Shown one piece after another: positions 17,840 to 27,059 of a stretch of 64,000 bases of DNA. The stretch's first letter is position 1, and the number at the start of each line of letters is the position of its first letter. The notes beneath the pieces were generated by a model. It was given only the letters and a program-made list of their open reading frames with translations. It was not told where the DNA came from and did no database searches. The position numbers and the translations under genes were made by a program. Source of the DNA: UBA5614 sp963667535 (GTDB lineage: Bacteria > Cloacimonadota > Cloacimonadia > Cloacimonadales > Cloacimonadaceae); the NCBI GenBank assembly GCA_963667535.2, contig CAXXDU010000002.1, positions 2,852,001 to 2,916,000 on the forward strand, read 5' to 3'.

Positions 17840-18193
17840 CTATTTCTCTACGTTTTCCATTTTTTGTAAATATCCGGAGATAAATTCGTCAATCTTATAA
17901 TACTGACGGGTTTCCGGAAGAAAAATATGGATTATAATATCACCCAAATCTACTAAAACCCAGTGTGAATAATCGATACCTTCTTTACTGAGTAAGGAAA
18001 AATGATGCTCCTTAACCTGGTCAAGTATATAGTTACCTATAGCCCTGACATGTAAATCCGCCTGACCCTCACAAACAATGATGTAATCTGTGTAGGATGA
18101 TTTCCCTGTGAAATCATAAGCAGAAATATTTTCTGCTTTTTTTTCAGCAAGCCATTCAACTATTAATTTTACTTTTTCCTTAAGGTCAGCCAT
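17840..18193 (-). CDS. rsfS: ribosomal silencing factor RsfS
   Basis: This binds ribosomal protein L14 and blocks subunit joining when nutrients are short. The 117 residues include NISAYDFTGKSSYTDYIIVCEGQADLHVRAIGNYI and SHWVLVDLGDIIIHIFLPETRQYY, both diagnostic of the DUF143/RsfS family. The start ATG is at 18193. It lies 1-2 bp before argS and 20 bp after the LytR_C gene. Confidence 0.96.
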   Translation of the reverse strand: MADLKEKVKLIVEWLAEKKAENISAYDFTGKSSYTDYIIVCEGQADLHVRAIGNYILDQVKEHHFSLLSKEGIDYSHWVLVDLGDIIIHIFLPETRQYYKIDEFISGYLQKMENVEK

Positions 18194-18213
18194 AATTCTC
18201 CATTGTAAGGTTG

Positions 18214-18630
18214 TTACTTATTTGTATATTGTTCATAGTCTTTACCGATAATAATTTCGAAGTCAGCCAAGGCTGATTCGTTTTTTGCCATTGTATATCT
18301 ATTAATCCCTGTCATCCGTTGTAGTCTTTCGAAATCCTGACTATCGCCTTTACGAATAACAATAATTGTTTTGTCATAAACCGGTCTCAGAGTATTGCCC
18401 ATAGCAACGATATCCACGTTTTTATCAGCCAGAAAATCTGAGAATTCCTTGGCAAGACCTTCAAATCCACACCCGTTGGTTAATACAATTTTGACAGCCG
18501 GAAGCTTATGCTCCGGATTATTTTCTTTCTGGTCAGCCAGATATTTGTATTTGTACCAAAGGATTCCTCCCAAACTGGCTAACAAAATGAACACAACTAT
18601 GCCTAGCATTATTTTATTTGAGCGAGTCAA
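18214..18630 (-). CDS. membrane-anchored LytR_C domain protein
   Basis: The 138-aa protein has one N-terminal membrane segment (IMLGIVVFILLASLGGILWY). A C-terminal domain of about 90 residues begins VKIVLTNGCGFEGLAKEFSDFL and includes YDKTIIVIRKG, matching the LytR/CpsA/Psr C-terminal (LytR_C) family. The catalytic LCP domain is absent. In FCB and Cloacimonadota operons it commonly stands beside rsfS, as here. Role unknown, probably envelope. Confidence 0.85.
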   Translation of the reverse strand: MTRSNKIMLGIVVFILLASLGGILWYKYKYLADQKENNPEHKLPAVKIVLTNGCGFEGLAKEFSDFLADKNVDIVAMGNTLRPVYDKTIIVIRKGDSQDFERLQRMTGINRYTMAKNESALADFEIIIGKDYEQYTNK

Positions 18631-18662
18631 TTATTTTCTCCCCCTCATTCTGTCAAACCTCA

Positions 18663-19151
18663 TTAATGTTTATCAAATTCTGTTTTCAGTTTTTGATAAG
18701 CATCTGTGAAATCTTCAGGAATTACTCTAATCCCGCCAGCAACGGTCATAAAATTACAATCACCCTGCCATCTTGGAACAAGATGGACATGGATGTGTTC
18801 GGCAATACCAGCACCTGCAGTTTTACCAATGTTTATCCCTATGTTCAAACCCTCGCACTTATAAACTTTCGTGAGTACTTCCTCAGCAAGCTGAACAGTT
18901 TTGAACACATCATTAAGAACAGCCTGTTTTAATTGTGTCAAGCCTGAAACATGGCTATACGGTACAACCATTATGTGTCCATTATTGTAAGGATATAAGT
19001 TCAAAATGACATAACAATGCCTGCTCCGGTATACAATCAGGTGTTTTTCATCATCCTCTGCGTCTGGTTTACAACAAAAGATACAGTTCTCCGGTTTTTC
19101 CGAGAGTATGTAATCAAGACGCCAGGGAGAATACAGATACTTACTTTTCAT
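18663..19151 (-). CDS. HIT family nucleotide hydrolase/transferase
   Basis: The 162-aa protein has CIFCCKPDAEDD near 23, a zinc-type CxxC of the Fhit/Ap4A-phosphorylase-like branch. NLYPYNNGHIMVVPYSH lies near 51, and the histidine triad reads EHIHVHLVPRWQGD near 117-130. It probably hydrolyses or phosphorolyses dinucleoside polyphosphates or adenylylated compounds. The start is ATG 19151. It lies between the short GlmU and the LytR_C gene. Confidence 0.93.
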   Translation of the reverse strand: MKSKYLYSPWRLDYILSEKPENCIFCCKPDAEDDEKHLIVYRSRHCYVILNLYPYNNGHIMVVPYSHVSGLTQLKQAVLNDVFKTVQLAEEVLTKVYKCEGLNIGINIGKTAGAGIAEHIHVHLVPRWQGDCNFMTVAGGIRVIPEDFTDAYQKLKTEFDKH

Positions 19152-19162
19152 ATTCAGATTGA

Positions 19163-20185
19163 TTAAAGTGTTTCTTCAAAGATTCTCTCGTTCCAGGGAA
19201 CGATTTCTGTACTATGAACACTTGCATTGATTATTATGTTATATCCTTTAAGCAATGCTTCTCTGCCGATATTTGAGTTCTCCAGATAGCAATGTGTCCC
19301 TACATGGCATCCTTTGTCCAGATTGCACTTTCCTTTGATTGTGCAATGTGCTTCAATCGTAACATCAGGCTCAATTACTACATCTTCGCCAATATAGACA
19401 GAATCCGGATTATGAATCATTACTCCATTATTAAGCCAGAAGTTTTTTATCCCGTTTAAATATATGGTTTCAAGCTCAGTTAATTGCTCCTGAGAATTTA
19501 TACCGCTGGCTTGTGCTAAATCTTCCAATATTACAGCTTCCACTTTTTGACCCTGTTTTACAAGTATCTCCAATGTGTCAGTCAAATAATATTCTTTCTG
19601 GTTATTGTTGTTGCCGATTTTATGAATTGCATCAAATAAAGCGGCAGACTTGAAACACCAGATGCCGGTATTGTATTCATTTATCAGTTTCTGCTCAGGA
19701 GTGGCATCCTTAAATTCTACAATTCCGACTACTTCCGATTGTTGATTCCGTATCATCCTGCCGTATTTGCCGGCATCGTCCAGAACTGCTGTTAATACAG
19801 TACAGGCAGCATTGGTACTTTGATGATGTTCTATCATTTTTTGTAGAGTCTCGGCTTTGAGTAAAGGCACATCTCCTGAGAGGATAAAAATATCGCCCTC
19901 AAAGCCTATAAAGCTGCTTTCCGCAATCATTATGGCATGCCCTGTTCCCAATTGCTCAGTCTGTTCTGCAAACACAAGATTAGGATGCTCATCCAGAACG
20001 CTGATTACAGTATCTTTCTGATGACCAACAACTACACAGATTTTCTCACAATTTAGTTGTATAGCTGTATCAACCACTCTCTGAATCATTGGTTTGCCGG
20101 CTAATTCAAAAACTACTTTTGCCTTATCGGATTTCATTCTGGTGCCTTTGCCAGCAGCCAGTATTATGGCAGCAATAGCTGTCAT
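19163..20185 (-). CDS. GlmU-like sugar nucleotidyltransferase with short beta-helix
   Basis: The N-terminal 225 residues are a UDP-GlcNAc pyrophosphorylase-type domain: AIILAAGKGTRMKSDKAKV at 6-24, the EQLGTGHAI motif near 76, and SGDVPLL near 104. Only about 85 residues of left-handed beta-helix follow (SVYIGEDVVIEPDVTIEAHCTI...), and the protein stops at 340. Bifunctional GlmU is about 450 residues, so the acetyltransferase active-site region is missing. UTP plus GlcNAc-1-P is the likely reaction; acetylation must be done elsewhere. It overlaps folK by 4 bp (ATGA). Confidence 0.85.
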   Translation of the reverse strand: MTAIAAIILAAGKGTRMKSDKAKVVFELAGKPMIQRVVDTAIQLNCEKICVVVGHQKDTVISVLDEHPNLVFAEQTEQLGTGHAIMIAESSFIGFEGDIFILSGDVPLLKAETLQKMIEHHQSTNAACTVLTAVLDDAGKYGRMIRNQQSEVVGIVEFKDATPEQKLINEYNTGIWCFKSAALFDAIHKIGNNNNQKEYYLTDTLEILVKQGQKVEAVILEDLAQASGINSQEQLTELETIYLNGIKNFWLNNGVMIHNPDSVYIGEDVVIEPDVTIEAHCTIKGKCNLDKGCHVGTHCYLENSNIGREALLKGYNIIINASVHSTEIVPWNERIFEETL

Positions 20186-20655
20186 AGAGTTCCTCCTGTT
20201 TCCTGGAACTTAGTATATATTTTGTTGATAGTCTCTTTTGTTACGGGATGAATATAATCCGGAATCATGTCATTTAACAGCTTTAGCAAATACTCTCTTT
20301 CCAGGATAGCCTGATGCGGAATTGTCAGTTCAGTTTTGGTTATTATATCGTCTCCATACAATAAAATGTCCATATCAATAATGCGTGGACCCCATTTCGG
20401 ACCAGGTGTTCTTCCCAAATGGCTTTCGGCATTCTTGAGAAATATCAGCAATTCTATGGCTGACAAAGGTGTTTCTATCAGAATAATCTGATTAACAAAG
20501 TCCGGTTGGTCTGTTATCCCGATTGGCTTAGTCTCAATTGCATCACTCAGGCGTAAAACAGTAATGAAGCATTTCTCATTCAGATACTTCACTGCTCTTT
20601 CCATTTGCTTAAAGGGTTCCTCCAGATTGGAACCGAGGCTTAACCAGACTTTCAT
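20182..20655 (-). CDS. folK: 2-amino-4-hydroxy-6-hydroxymethyldihydropteridine pyrophosphokinase
   Basis: It transfers pyrophosphate from ATP to the pterin in folate synthesis. SLGSNLEEPFKQM at the N terminus and the signature GPRIIDMDILLYGDD near 93-107 are present. The C-terminal half shows LTIPHQAILEREYLL. The 157-aa length is normal. It overlaps folB by 4 bp, so two successive folate enzymes are co-translated. Confidence 0.96.
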   Translation of the reverse strand: MKVWLSLGSNLEEPFKQMERAVKYLNEKCFITVLRLSDAIETKPIGITDQPDFVNQIILIETPLSAIELLIFLKNAESHLGRTPGPKWGPRIIDMDILLYGDDIITKTELTIPHQAILEREYLLKLLNDMIPDYIHPVTKETINKIYTKFQETGGTL

Positions 20656-21011
20656 GCGCGTGTCCTTTCCATGACCAGTTCGACAGATTTCAAACTTCCC
20701 TGTATAGCTACAGATGGTTTCTGGATGTATACTTCTGCTTTATCCACCAGAATGAATTCCGAGAGTACTCTATCCAATATTGCATTTGCCACGTTTTCCA
20801 GCAAATGAAACTGGTCTGATTCCATTATTCCTTTTAGTAATGCATATACTTTTGTATAATCAACTGTATCTTCAAGCTTCTGAATAATTCTGTCGTGTGC
20901 AGAGTTAGTTGTCAGATGCAGTGACACAATAAATCTCTGTCCCAGACTGCGTTCTTCTGCAAATACTCCGTGAAAACCATAAAAGACCATCTCATTCAGG
21001 CAAATCTTCAC
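20652..21011 (-). CDS. folB: dihydroneopterin aldolase
   Basis: This cleaves dihydroneopterin to the hydroxymethyl pterin used by FolK. VFYGFHGVFAEERSLGQRF near residues 9-27 carries the conserved catalytic Glu region, and DTVDYTKVYALLKGIMES and FHLLENVANAI follow. The 119-aa length is normal. It overlaps the RseC-like gene by 20 bp and folK by 4 bp. Confidence 0.95.
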   Translation of the reverse strand: MKICLNEMVFYGFHGVFAEERSLGQRFIVSLHLTTNSAHDRIIQKLEDTVDYTKVYALLKGIMESDQFHLLENVANAILDRVLSEFILVDKAEVYIQKPSVAIQGSLKSVELVMERTRA

Positions 21012-21417
21012 ATCTTCCCCCTAACTCAAAGTTTATATGCTTCCCGATTTTTTTATCGATTAATCTGATTAATAAAAAAGACAAAACCAACCCGATAAAC
21101 CCGAAGAATACAGCTCCCAGTTCCTGCATATACATTCTGGCAATCAGATAAAAAGCAAACAGAGCTACCAGAGGCAGCAGATAAACGATTAGTGATGATA
21201 GTATTTTGATATTTGCTCCCACACTGATATTAACTTTGTCTCCCACATTATATGCTTCATCTGTCTCAAAGGATAGCACTATCGGAGTACTGTTGGTTCC
21301 GCAAATACCATGCATTGAACATGATTTACAACCGCCACCCTTGGGGATTTCCACAGTTATTTTTTGTCCTTTAATTTGTGTAACTACGCCTATATCTACA
21401 GATTGCTCTGATTTCAT
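20992..21417 (-). CDS. RseC/MucC family (SoxR-reducing system) membrane protein
   Basis: The 141-aa protein has an N-terminal cysteine cluster GGGCKSCSMHGICG (residues 26-39) and two membrane segments, about 71-90 and 98-116. This is the RseC_MucC layout: relatives take part in SoxR reduction or RNF-linked redox. There are no rnf genes nearby. The gene sits between rfaE2 and folB with overlaps at both ends, a placement that offers no functional hint. Confidence 0.88.
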   Translation of the reverse strand: MKSEQSVDIGVVTQIKGQKITVEIPKGGGCKSCSMHGICGTNSTPIVLSFETDEAYNVGDKVNISVGANIKILSSLIVYLLPLVALFAFYLIARMYMQELGAVFFGFIGLVLSFLLIRLIDKKIGKHINFELGGRCEDLPE

Positions 21418-21881
21418 ATTTCCTTACTTATGGCTGCTATGATTTTAGTTGAGGAAAGACCTTCTTTGAAAGGCAGGCTCATTACTTTGCCACCTTTAGC
21501 TTTTACCAGGTCTGCTCCGACGATACTATCTTCAGCCCAGTCTCCGCCTTTGACCAAAACATCAGGTTGAATTAGTTTGATTAACTCATAGGGTGTGTCT
21601 TCCGTAAAAACAACGACAAAGTCAATAGATTCAAGTGCAGCCAGCACCATTGCCCTGTCTTGCTCTGTATTAACCGGTCTGTCCGCACCTTTTAATCTTT
21701 TTACAGATGCATCGCTATTTAAGCCGACAATCAGAATATCCCCCAATTGCTTTGCCTGTTCCAGATATTGCACATGTCCGGCATGAATAATATCAAAGCA
21801 TCCATTAGTAAAGACAATTGATTTGTTCTTTGCTCTCATTGCAGACAAGTCAATCTGGCTAATGATTTTATTTATTATCAT
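21414..21881 (-). CDS. rfaE2: D-glycero-beta-D-manno-heptose 1-phosphate adenylyltransferase
   Basis: This forms ADP-heptose for the LPS inner core. FTNGCFDIIHAGHVQYLEQAK has the HxGH nucleotidyltransferase motif, and RLKGADRPVN and VLVKGGDW are typical of the HldE C-terminal domain. Here it is a separate gene, as in many non-enteric bacteria. A TTG start at 21905 extends the frame eight codons; ATG 21881, inside the end of rfaE1, is preferred. The stop overlaps the next gene by 4 bp. Confidence 0.94.
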   Translation of the reverse strand: MIINKIISQIDLSAMRAKNKSIVFTNGCFDIIHAGHVQYLEQAKQLGDILIVGLNSDASVKRLKGADRPVNTEQDRAMVLAALESIDFVVVFTEDTPYELIKLIQPDVLVKGGDWAEDSIVGADLVKAKGGKVMSLPFKEGLSSTKIIAAISKEI

Positions 21882-22845
21882 GATAAGATTGTTTAATCTC
21901 TTCAATTGTTGCTGTGGCAGTGCCCATTTTACCGCATACTACACCGGCAGCATGATTAGCAATAACTGCTGATGTTTCAATATCACATCCTGTGCACAGT
22001 GCCAGGGTTAAGGTGCTTATGACTGTATCTCCGGCGCCTGAAACATCATATACTTCTCTCGCAAAAGTGGGAATATGATGCTCTTTTTTATCTTCAGAAA
22101 AAATAAAGAGTCCCTTTTCCCCTCGTGTAATGACCAGATTTTTGCATTTAATCTTAGTCTTGAGCTGCCAGGCGTGTTTGGCAAATTCTGCATCACTTTC
22201 AAAGATAAGCCCGAGGTTTTTTTGCATTTCACTGTAGTTAGGCTTGAAAACATCAACCCCTTTGTAATGGAAAAAATTCTTCTGCTTGGGGTCAACAGTG
22301 ACTAATTTACCTTGCTGTTTCGCAAGCATAATCGTGCTTTCTATAACCTTCTCAGTGAGTAAGCCTTTGTTATAATCTTCAATGATTACGGCATCAACAG
22401 TCCGCAGCATCTTTTCCAGTTGTCTGATAATCTTCTCTTCCAGCTTTGCCGGAATATCAATTCTGTTTTCGTGGTCTATTCTAACTATCTGTTGCGTATC
22501 CGCACCAATTCTGGTCTTCCTGGTCGTTGCCCGCCGGGCATCAGCAACCATCGCTTTAGCATCAATCCCTTTTTCGGTTAGAAGTGCTTTTACAATGCTT
22601 CCTGCTTCATCGTTACCAACAACTCCACAGAGGAAAACCTGCGCTCCCAATGCCTTTAGATTTAAGGCAACATTGGCAGCCCCACCCAGACGATATTCTT
22701 CTTTTTGCACATCCAGTACAGGTACAGGTGCTTCCGGTGAAATTCTTTCTACTTTACCCCAGATGTAATGATCCAGCATGATGTCACCCAGAACCAGAAC
22801 TTTCTTTGCTGAAAAACCTTTCAGGATATTATCAAGTTCTTTCAT
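21868..22845 (-). CDS. rfaE1: D-glycero-beta-D-manno-heptose-7-phosphate kinase
   Basis: This PfkB-type sugar kinase makes heptose-1,7-bisphosphate for ADP-heptose and LPS. RLGGAANVALNLKALGAQV near 52-70 and DVSGAGDTVISTLTLAL near 268-284 (catalytic Asp in GAGD) are the two family signatures. The 325-aa length fits the stand-alone kinase. It overlaps purF by 4 bp and rfaE2 by about 14 bp. With rfaE2 it is good evidence for an LPS-bearing outer membrane. Confidence 0.95.
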   Translation of the reverse strand: MKELDNILKGFSAKKVLVLGDIMLDHYIWGKVERISPEAPVPVLDVQKEEYRLGGAANVALNLKALGAQVFLCGVVGNDEAGSIVKALLTEKGIDAKAMVADARRATTRKTRIGADTQQIVRIDHENRIDIPAKLEEKIIRQLEKMLRTVDAVIIEDYNKGLLTEKVIESTIMLAKQQGKLVTVDPKQKNFFHYKGVDVFKPNYSEMQKNLGLIFESDAEFAKHAWQLKTKIKCKNLVITRGEKGLFIFSEDKKEHHIPTFAREVYDVSGAGDTVISTLTLALCTGCDIETSAVIANHAAGVVCGKMGTATATIEEIKQSYHDNK

Positions 22846-24218
22846 TGAGCCTCGATCCCGATTGGGTATTCACCATTAAAACAAGCGTAGCAATAGTCTT
22901 TGGGTGAGGTAACACATGTGCGTAAAGCTTCGATTGGTATGTGTTTCAATGTATCTGCTCCACTTTTGATGCGAATTTCCTCCAGACTAAGTTGATTAGC
23001 AATCAATTCCTCTCTTGTAGGTGTATCAATACCATAATAACATGAATATTTTACCTGAGGTGAACCAACTCTCAAATGGATTTCACTGGCTCCCGCAAGC
23101 TTGATTAATTCTACTATCTTATGAATTGTGGTTCCCCGTACAATAGAATCATCTATCAATACTATTTTTTTTCCTTGAAAAAAGTTTGGCAGCACATTAA
23201 ACTTCTGTCTTACACTTTCATCCCGTATAGTCTGTTCCGGTTTAATAAAAGTCCGCCCCACATAATGATTTCTGATAAGCCCCAGAGACAGCGGAACATT
23301 CTTCTTTTTGGCATAACCCATTCCGATGAAGTTGGATGAGTCAGGTACAGGTACAATATAGTCGATTTCCAGGTCTTTGTCAAGTTCTGCCAGGGCAGCG
23401 CCAATCTTTTCCCTTACTTCAAATACATTTTCGTAGAAATGATGGCTATCTGGACGGGAGAAGTAAATCTGCTCAAAGATACAGTGGCATTGGTTTTCAG
23501 TCGCTCTGTAATTATGTAATCCATTCTCATAAACCTTGATGCCATCATTACTGACGCAGATTATCCCTGCAGAAGGCACTTCTTTGCGTTCTTCCACATA
23601 CAGAGTATCCAAAGCACAGCTTTCTGATGCCACCACTACAGTGCCATCCGTTTTTTTACCCCAGACCATCGGTCTGATTGAGTAAGGGTCTCTAAACATA
23701 AACATCTCATTTCTGGTTATCAGCACTGTCGAATAAGCGCCTTTGATTTGCTTCATCAGCTCTTTGATGGCAGAGGGAATATCCATTCCTTCACGTTCCA
23801 CCTGATAGGCAATAAACTTCACTAGCAATTCGCCATCATTATCACTATTAAAATAAACCTGATGGTCTTCCAGATAATTGCGTATTTCTGCGTAATTTAC
23901 CAAATCACCATTACTTGCCAATGCAAAGGTGGGACCGGCCAGTGTTTCCACCAGATGAGGCTGTGAATTAAACTCAGTGGCGCTTCCTTTGGTCGGATAG
24001 CGTACATGCCCGATTGCCATGTGTCCGGTTAGCTTTTGCAGCACTTCATCAGGAAACACTTCTTTTACCAGACCCATTTTCTTTCTCAGCCTTATAATCT
24101 TGCCGTCCGAAACTGCCATTCCGCAGCTTTCCTGACCTCTATGCTGTTCGGCAAACATCCCCAAAGCAGCCATAGCTGCTGCGTTTTGATTGCCGTAAAT
24201 GCCCATTATTCCGCACAT
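22842..24218 (-). CDS. purF: amidophosphoribosyltransferase
   Basis: It makes phosphoribosylamine from PRPP and glutamine, the first committed purine step. Cys2 directly after Met (MCGIMGIYG) is the glutaminase nucleophile, so no propeptide is encoded. GHVRYPTKG near 71 and the PRPP loop VLIDDSIVRGTT near 351 are present. Cysteines in CIFEQIYFSRPDS, YSCYYGIDTP and YCYACFNGEYP match positions that hold an iron-sulfur cluster in B. subtilis PurF. The 458-aa length is normal. Confidence 0.96.
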   Translation of the reverse strand: MCGIMGIYGNQNAAAMAALGMFAEQHRGQESCGMAVSDGKIIRLRKKMGLVKEVFPDEVLQKLTGHMAIGHVRYPTKGSATEFNSQPHLVETLAGPTFALASNGDLVNYAEIRNYLEDHQVYFNSDNDGELLVKFIAYQVEREGMDIPSAIKELMKQIKGAYSTVLITRNEMFMFRDPYSIRPMVWGKKTDGTVVVASESCALDTLYVEERKEVPSAGIICVSNDGIKVYENGLHNYRATENQCHCIFEQIYFSRPDSHHFYENVFEVREKIGAALAELDKDLEIDYIVPVPDSSNFIGMGYAKKKNVPLSLGLIRNHYVGRTFIKPEQTIRDESVRQKFNVLPNFFQGKKIVLIDDSIVRGTTIHKIVELIKLAGASEIHLRVGSPQVKYSCYYGIDTPTREELIANQLSLEEIRIKSGADTLKHIPIEALRTCVTSPKDYCYACFNGEYPIGIEAQ

Positions 24219-24221
24219 ATA

Positions 24222-24893
24222 TTATACCTGATTAATTTTTCTAAAGCTTATTTTGTTCTCGTTACCATCAAGCAGCCGTTTTATATTTGCCTTGTGTTTG
24301 ATAAAAATCAAGCCCACAATCAGGCATATCAAGACCAATCTGGGGATATTGGGAAATTTCAGAATGTACTGCGAAATCAGTTCCACTGCCATAAAAGCAA
24401 AGGCTGCCATCAATGAACCCACCGATACATACTTGGTTATTGCCACGACAAAAATGAACAGAACCACACAGTATAGAAAGGACAATGGCATTAAAGTAAC
24501 AAAAACCCCAGCCGTTGTGGCTACACCTTTACCACCTTTGAACTTGAGAAACACGCTAAACACGTGACCCAAAATGACCGCCAGTGAACTGAGACTGATA
24601 AAAAGATTATAGCTGAATTCTGTCGCTGAATAAAGTGAGAAATATTTAGCTATATATACTGCTGCAACACCTTTGATTACATCAATAATCAGTACAGCGA
24701 TACCTGCTTTCCAGCCTAGTGTTCTCAGTGTATTGGTTGCGCCTGAATTTCCGCTTCCGCTTTGGCGTATATCTGTGTTATAAAATATCCTGCCTATCAG
24801 ATAACTGGTGGGAAAACTACCCAGAAAATAGGCAATAATTACGCCAAGTATGGGCTTTGCCTGGGCTAAGATTAACATAAGATACGGTTCCAT
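24222..24893 (-). CDS. plsY: glycerol-3-phosphate acyltransferase PlsY
   Basis: This inner-membrane enzyme uses acyl-phosphate to start phospholipid synthesis. It shows the three PlsY motifs: GSFPTSYLIGR near 25, GSGNSGATNTLRTLG near 46-60 and KFKGGKGVATTAG near 117-129. It has about six hydrophobic segments. The 223-aa length is slightly long. It lies 3 bp upstream of purF and 47 bp downstream of der. Confidence 0.96.
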   Translation of the reverse strand: MEPYLMLILAQAKPILGVIIAYFLGSFPTSYLIGRIFYNTDIRQSGSGNSGATNTLRTLGWKAGIAVLIIDVIKGVAAVYIAKYFSLYSATEFSYNLFISLSSLAVILGHVFSVFLKFKGGKGVATTAGVFVTLMPLSFLYCVVLFIFVVAITKYVSVGSLMAAFAFMAVELISQYILKFPNIPRLVLICLIVGLIFIKHKANIKRLLDGNENKISFRKINQV

Positions 24894-24940
24894 ACTCTTA
24901 TATCCTCGTTAGTTTAGTATTGGTTGTGGTTTCAGCCACC

Positions 24941-26287
24941 TTATATTCTGGATTCTTCTTTATCGTCTTTGTTCTTACCTTTAAATATCAGCTTCAAAGA
25001 AGCTCCTGTAAACGAAAACATCTCTCTCAACTGGTTATGCAGATACTTGCGGTAGTTTTCTGTAATCAGAGATGGTGTATTGCAAAAAAAGATAAAGGTA
25101 GGCGGATTAACCGCTGCCTGCGTTATGTAATAAATTCTCACATGCTTTCCGGAAGGATGCGTGGGAGGACGGTGTTCGATTACTGTTTCCATGAATTTAT
25201 TCAGGTCGCTGGTTCCGATGCGTTTACTGCTTTCTTCTTCTACCAGTTTGACCATATCCATCAGTTTATTGATTCTCTGTCCGGTTTTGGCTGAAACAAA
25301 CAGCACAGGAGCATATTGCAAAAACGGCATTTCATCATGCAACTCTGTAATAAATTTGCCTGTGGAGCTGTTATCTTTTTCGGGCAAATCCCATTTATTA
25401 TAGACTATGATAACTTCTTTCATCTTGCGTTTGGCATAGGAAGCAATCTTCAAATCCTGGTCTGCTACGTTTTCATCAGCAGCCAGAACCACGATGATGA
25501 TGTCTGCCCTGTCAATCGCATCAATGGCACGCATCACACTGAAATATTCCACTCCGTAGGTAACTCTGGTCTTGCGCCTGATTCCGGCTGTATCGACCAG
25601 GATATAATCCCTGCCTTCGTAAGTGAATAATGTATCGATCGTGTCTCTGGTTGTACCGGCTACATCTGTAACAATCATCTTTTCTTTGCCGATCAGACGG
25701 TTGATAATGGAAGATTTTCCCACGTTGGGACGCCCTACCACCGCTATTCTGGTCGTAGCTTCAGTGTCATCTTCAAAATCATCCGCAGTATCGGGTATCA
25801 AACTGATGAGTTCATCCAGAAAGTTACCTGTGTTTCTGCCGGCATTGGCAGCAATCGGAAAAGCATCACCAAAGCCAAGTTGTAAGAAACTATACAGCTC
25901 AAATTCGTCTTTTTCACTATCGGTCTTGTTAGCAACCAACATCACTTTATCTCTATGCGGATAAAGTATCTTGGCTATCTGGGTATCAATATCAGTCGTG
26001 CCTGTCTTGGCATCAACAACAAATAATATCAGGTCACTTTCTTCAATTGCCAGAATTGCCTGATGCTTAATCATCTTGTCGATGTTTTCTTTGGAATCAA
26101 AGACGATGCCTCCGGTATCGACAATCTTAAAAACCTTGCCGTTCCATTCCACGTCTTCATACTTCCGGTCTCGCGTGATTCCGGGCTCAAAATCAATTAT
26201 GGCGCTGCGTTTCTTGCATAGCCTGTTAAATAAGGTGGATTTGCCGACGTTTGGACGTCCGACAATAGATACGATGTATTTTCTCAT
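24941..26287 (-). CDS. der: ribosome-associated GTPase Der (EngA)
   Basis: This essential two-GTPase-domain factor serves large-subunit assembly. G1 loops GRPNVGKSTLF (residues 9-19) and GRPNVGKSSII (about 183) are both present, with G3 DTGG and DTAG, G4 NKTD and NKWD, and a C-terminal KH-like domain (RIYYITQAAVNPPTFIFF). The frame can begin at a GTG at 26293, but ATG 26287 starts the usual MRKYIVSIVGRPNVGKS. It is the first gene of the long minus-strand operon, so its promoter should lie in 26288-26400. Confidence 0.96.
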   Translation of the reverse strand: MRKYIVSIVGRPNVGKSTLFNRLCKKRSAIIDFEPGITRDRKYEDVEWNGKVFKIVDTGGIVFDSKENIDKMIKHQAILAIEESDLILFVVDAKTGTTDIDTQIAKILYPHRDKVMLVANKTDSEKDEFELYSFLQLGFGDAFPIAANAGRNTGNFLDELISLIPDTADDFEDDTEATTRIAVVGRPNVGKSSIINRLIGKEKMIVTDVAGTTRDTIDTLFTYEGRDYILVDTAGIRRKTRVTYGVEYFSVMRAIDAIDRADIIIVVLAADENVADQDLKIASYAKRKMKEVIIVYNKWDLPEKDNSSTGKFITELHDEMPFLQYAPVLFVSAKTGQRINKLMDMVKLVEEESSKRIGTSDLNKFMETVIEHRPPTHPSGKHVRIYYITQAAVNPPTFIFFCNTPSLITENYRKYLHNQLREMFSFTGASLKLIFKGKNKDDKEESRI

Positions 26288-26540
26288 AATCACTTCATTT
26301 TAAAAAGAGATATCCTCTTTTGGTACAATGATTTTTCAATAGTCTATTTTGTCAATTGCTACCTATGGAATTATCTGCCCATAGAGACACAGAGCGAATC
26401 GATAAAGATGAGAATTAGCTTGATAGAGACACGGAGTCAGGAGACACAGAAAAAGAGTATAGAAAAGATTTTTAACGCAGAGTCGCAATGCCGCAGAGAG
26501 GATGTCATTCCTCTTCTACTGTCATTCCTCGCGTTGGGTT

Positions 26541-26900
26541 CCTTAATGGACTTGTCCATTAGGGTGACTTGTCGGGGAATCTTAAGCGAACAAGCACAAG
26601 GCATGATCAAACACTTAATCACCTAATCACTATCAATGCAATTTGCTGGACATAACCAGAGAAAACTCTAGAGGTTTTTGGGGGTAATACCCTAAAATAC
26701 TCTAGACAAAAATCGGGTTTCTTTATAATTTTAAACATTCATTTAAAAGAAATCAATTCCCACAAGCTGATTGCAGATTTATCAGGTTTAAGCAAAACAA
26801 TAATAGCAATGATGACATTCCGGCATGGAGGATATAAAAAGTCATTCCTCGCTTGACGGGGAACCTTAAGCGAACAAGCACAAAGCATGATCAAACGCTT
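26541..26900. repeat. direct repeats and palindromes between der and the 27.1-kb gene
   Basis: The 770-bp gap 26288-27059 has no convincing gene. A segment of about 36 bp (CTTAAGCGAACAAGCACAAR..., 26581-26616) recurs at 26865-26900 with only a few changes. Each copy follows GTCATTCCTCGC text. CCTTAATGGAC (26541-26551) pairs with GTCCATTAGGG (26554-26564). A longer hairpin with G-U pairs joins 26667-26683 to 26690-26706, ending in TCTAGAG/CTCTAGA. Confidence 0.55.
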
Positions 26901-27059
26901 CTAACATTGTGCTTTCCCGCGCGTAGAGTTAAAACTTCTTAAAATGAATGACAACTATTGCGGACAAGCTAAAGGCATGTTCCTATGACTCCTTGTGAGT
27001 GTAGAGTTGTCATCGAACTGATCGGAGGTGTTTTTGATTAGTTGCGTTGCTTTCTTGTC

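Noticed and set aside
26408..26626. 72-codon protein
   Set aside because: It lies over repeat text that recurs at 26865-26900 and has no supporting start signal.
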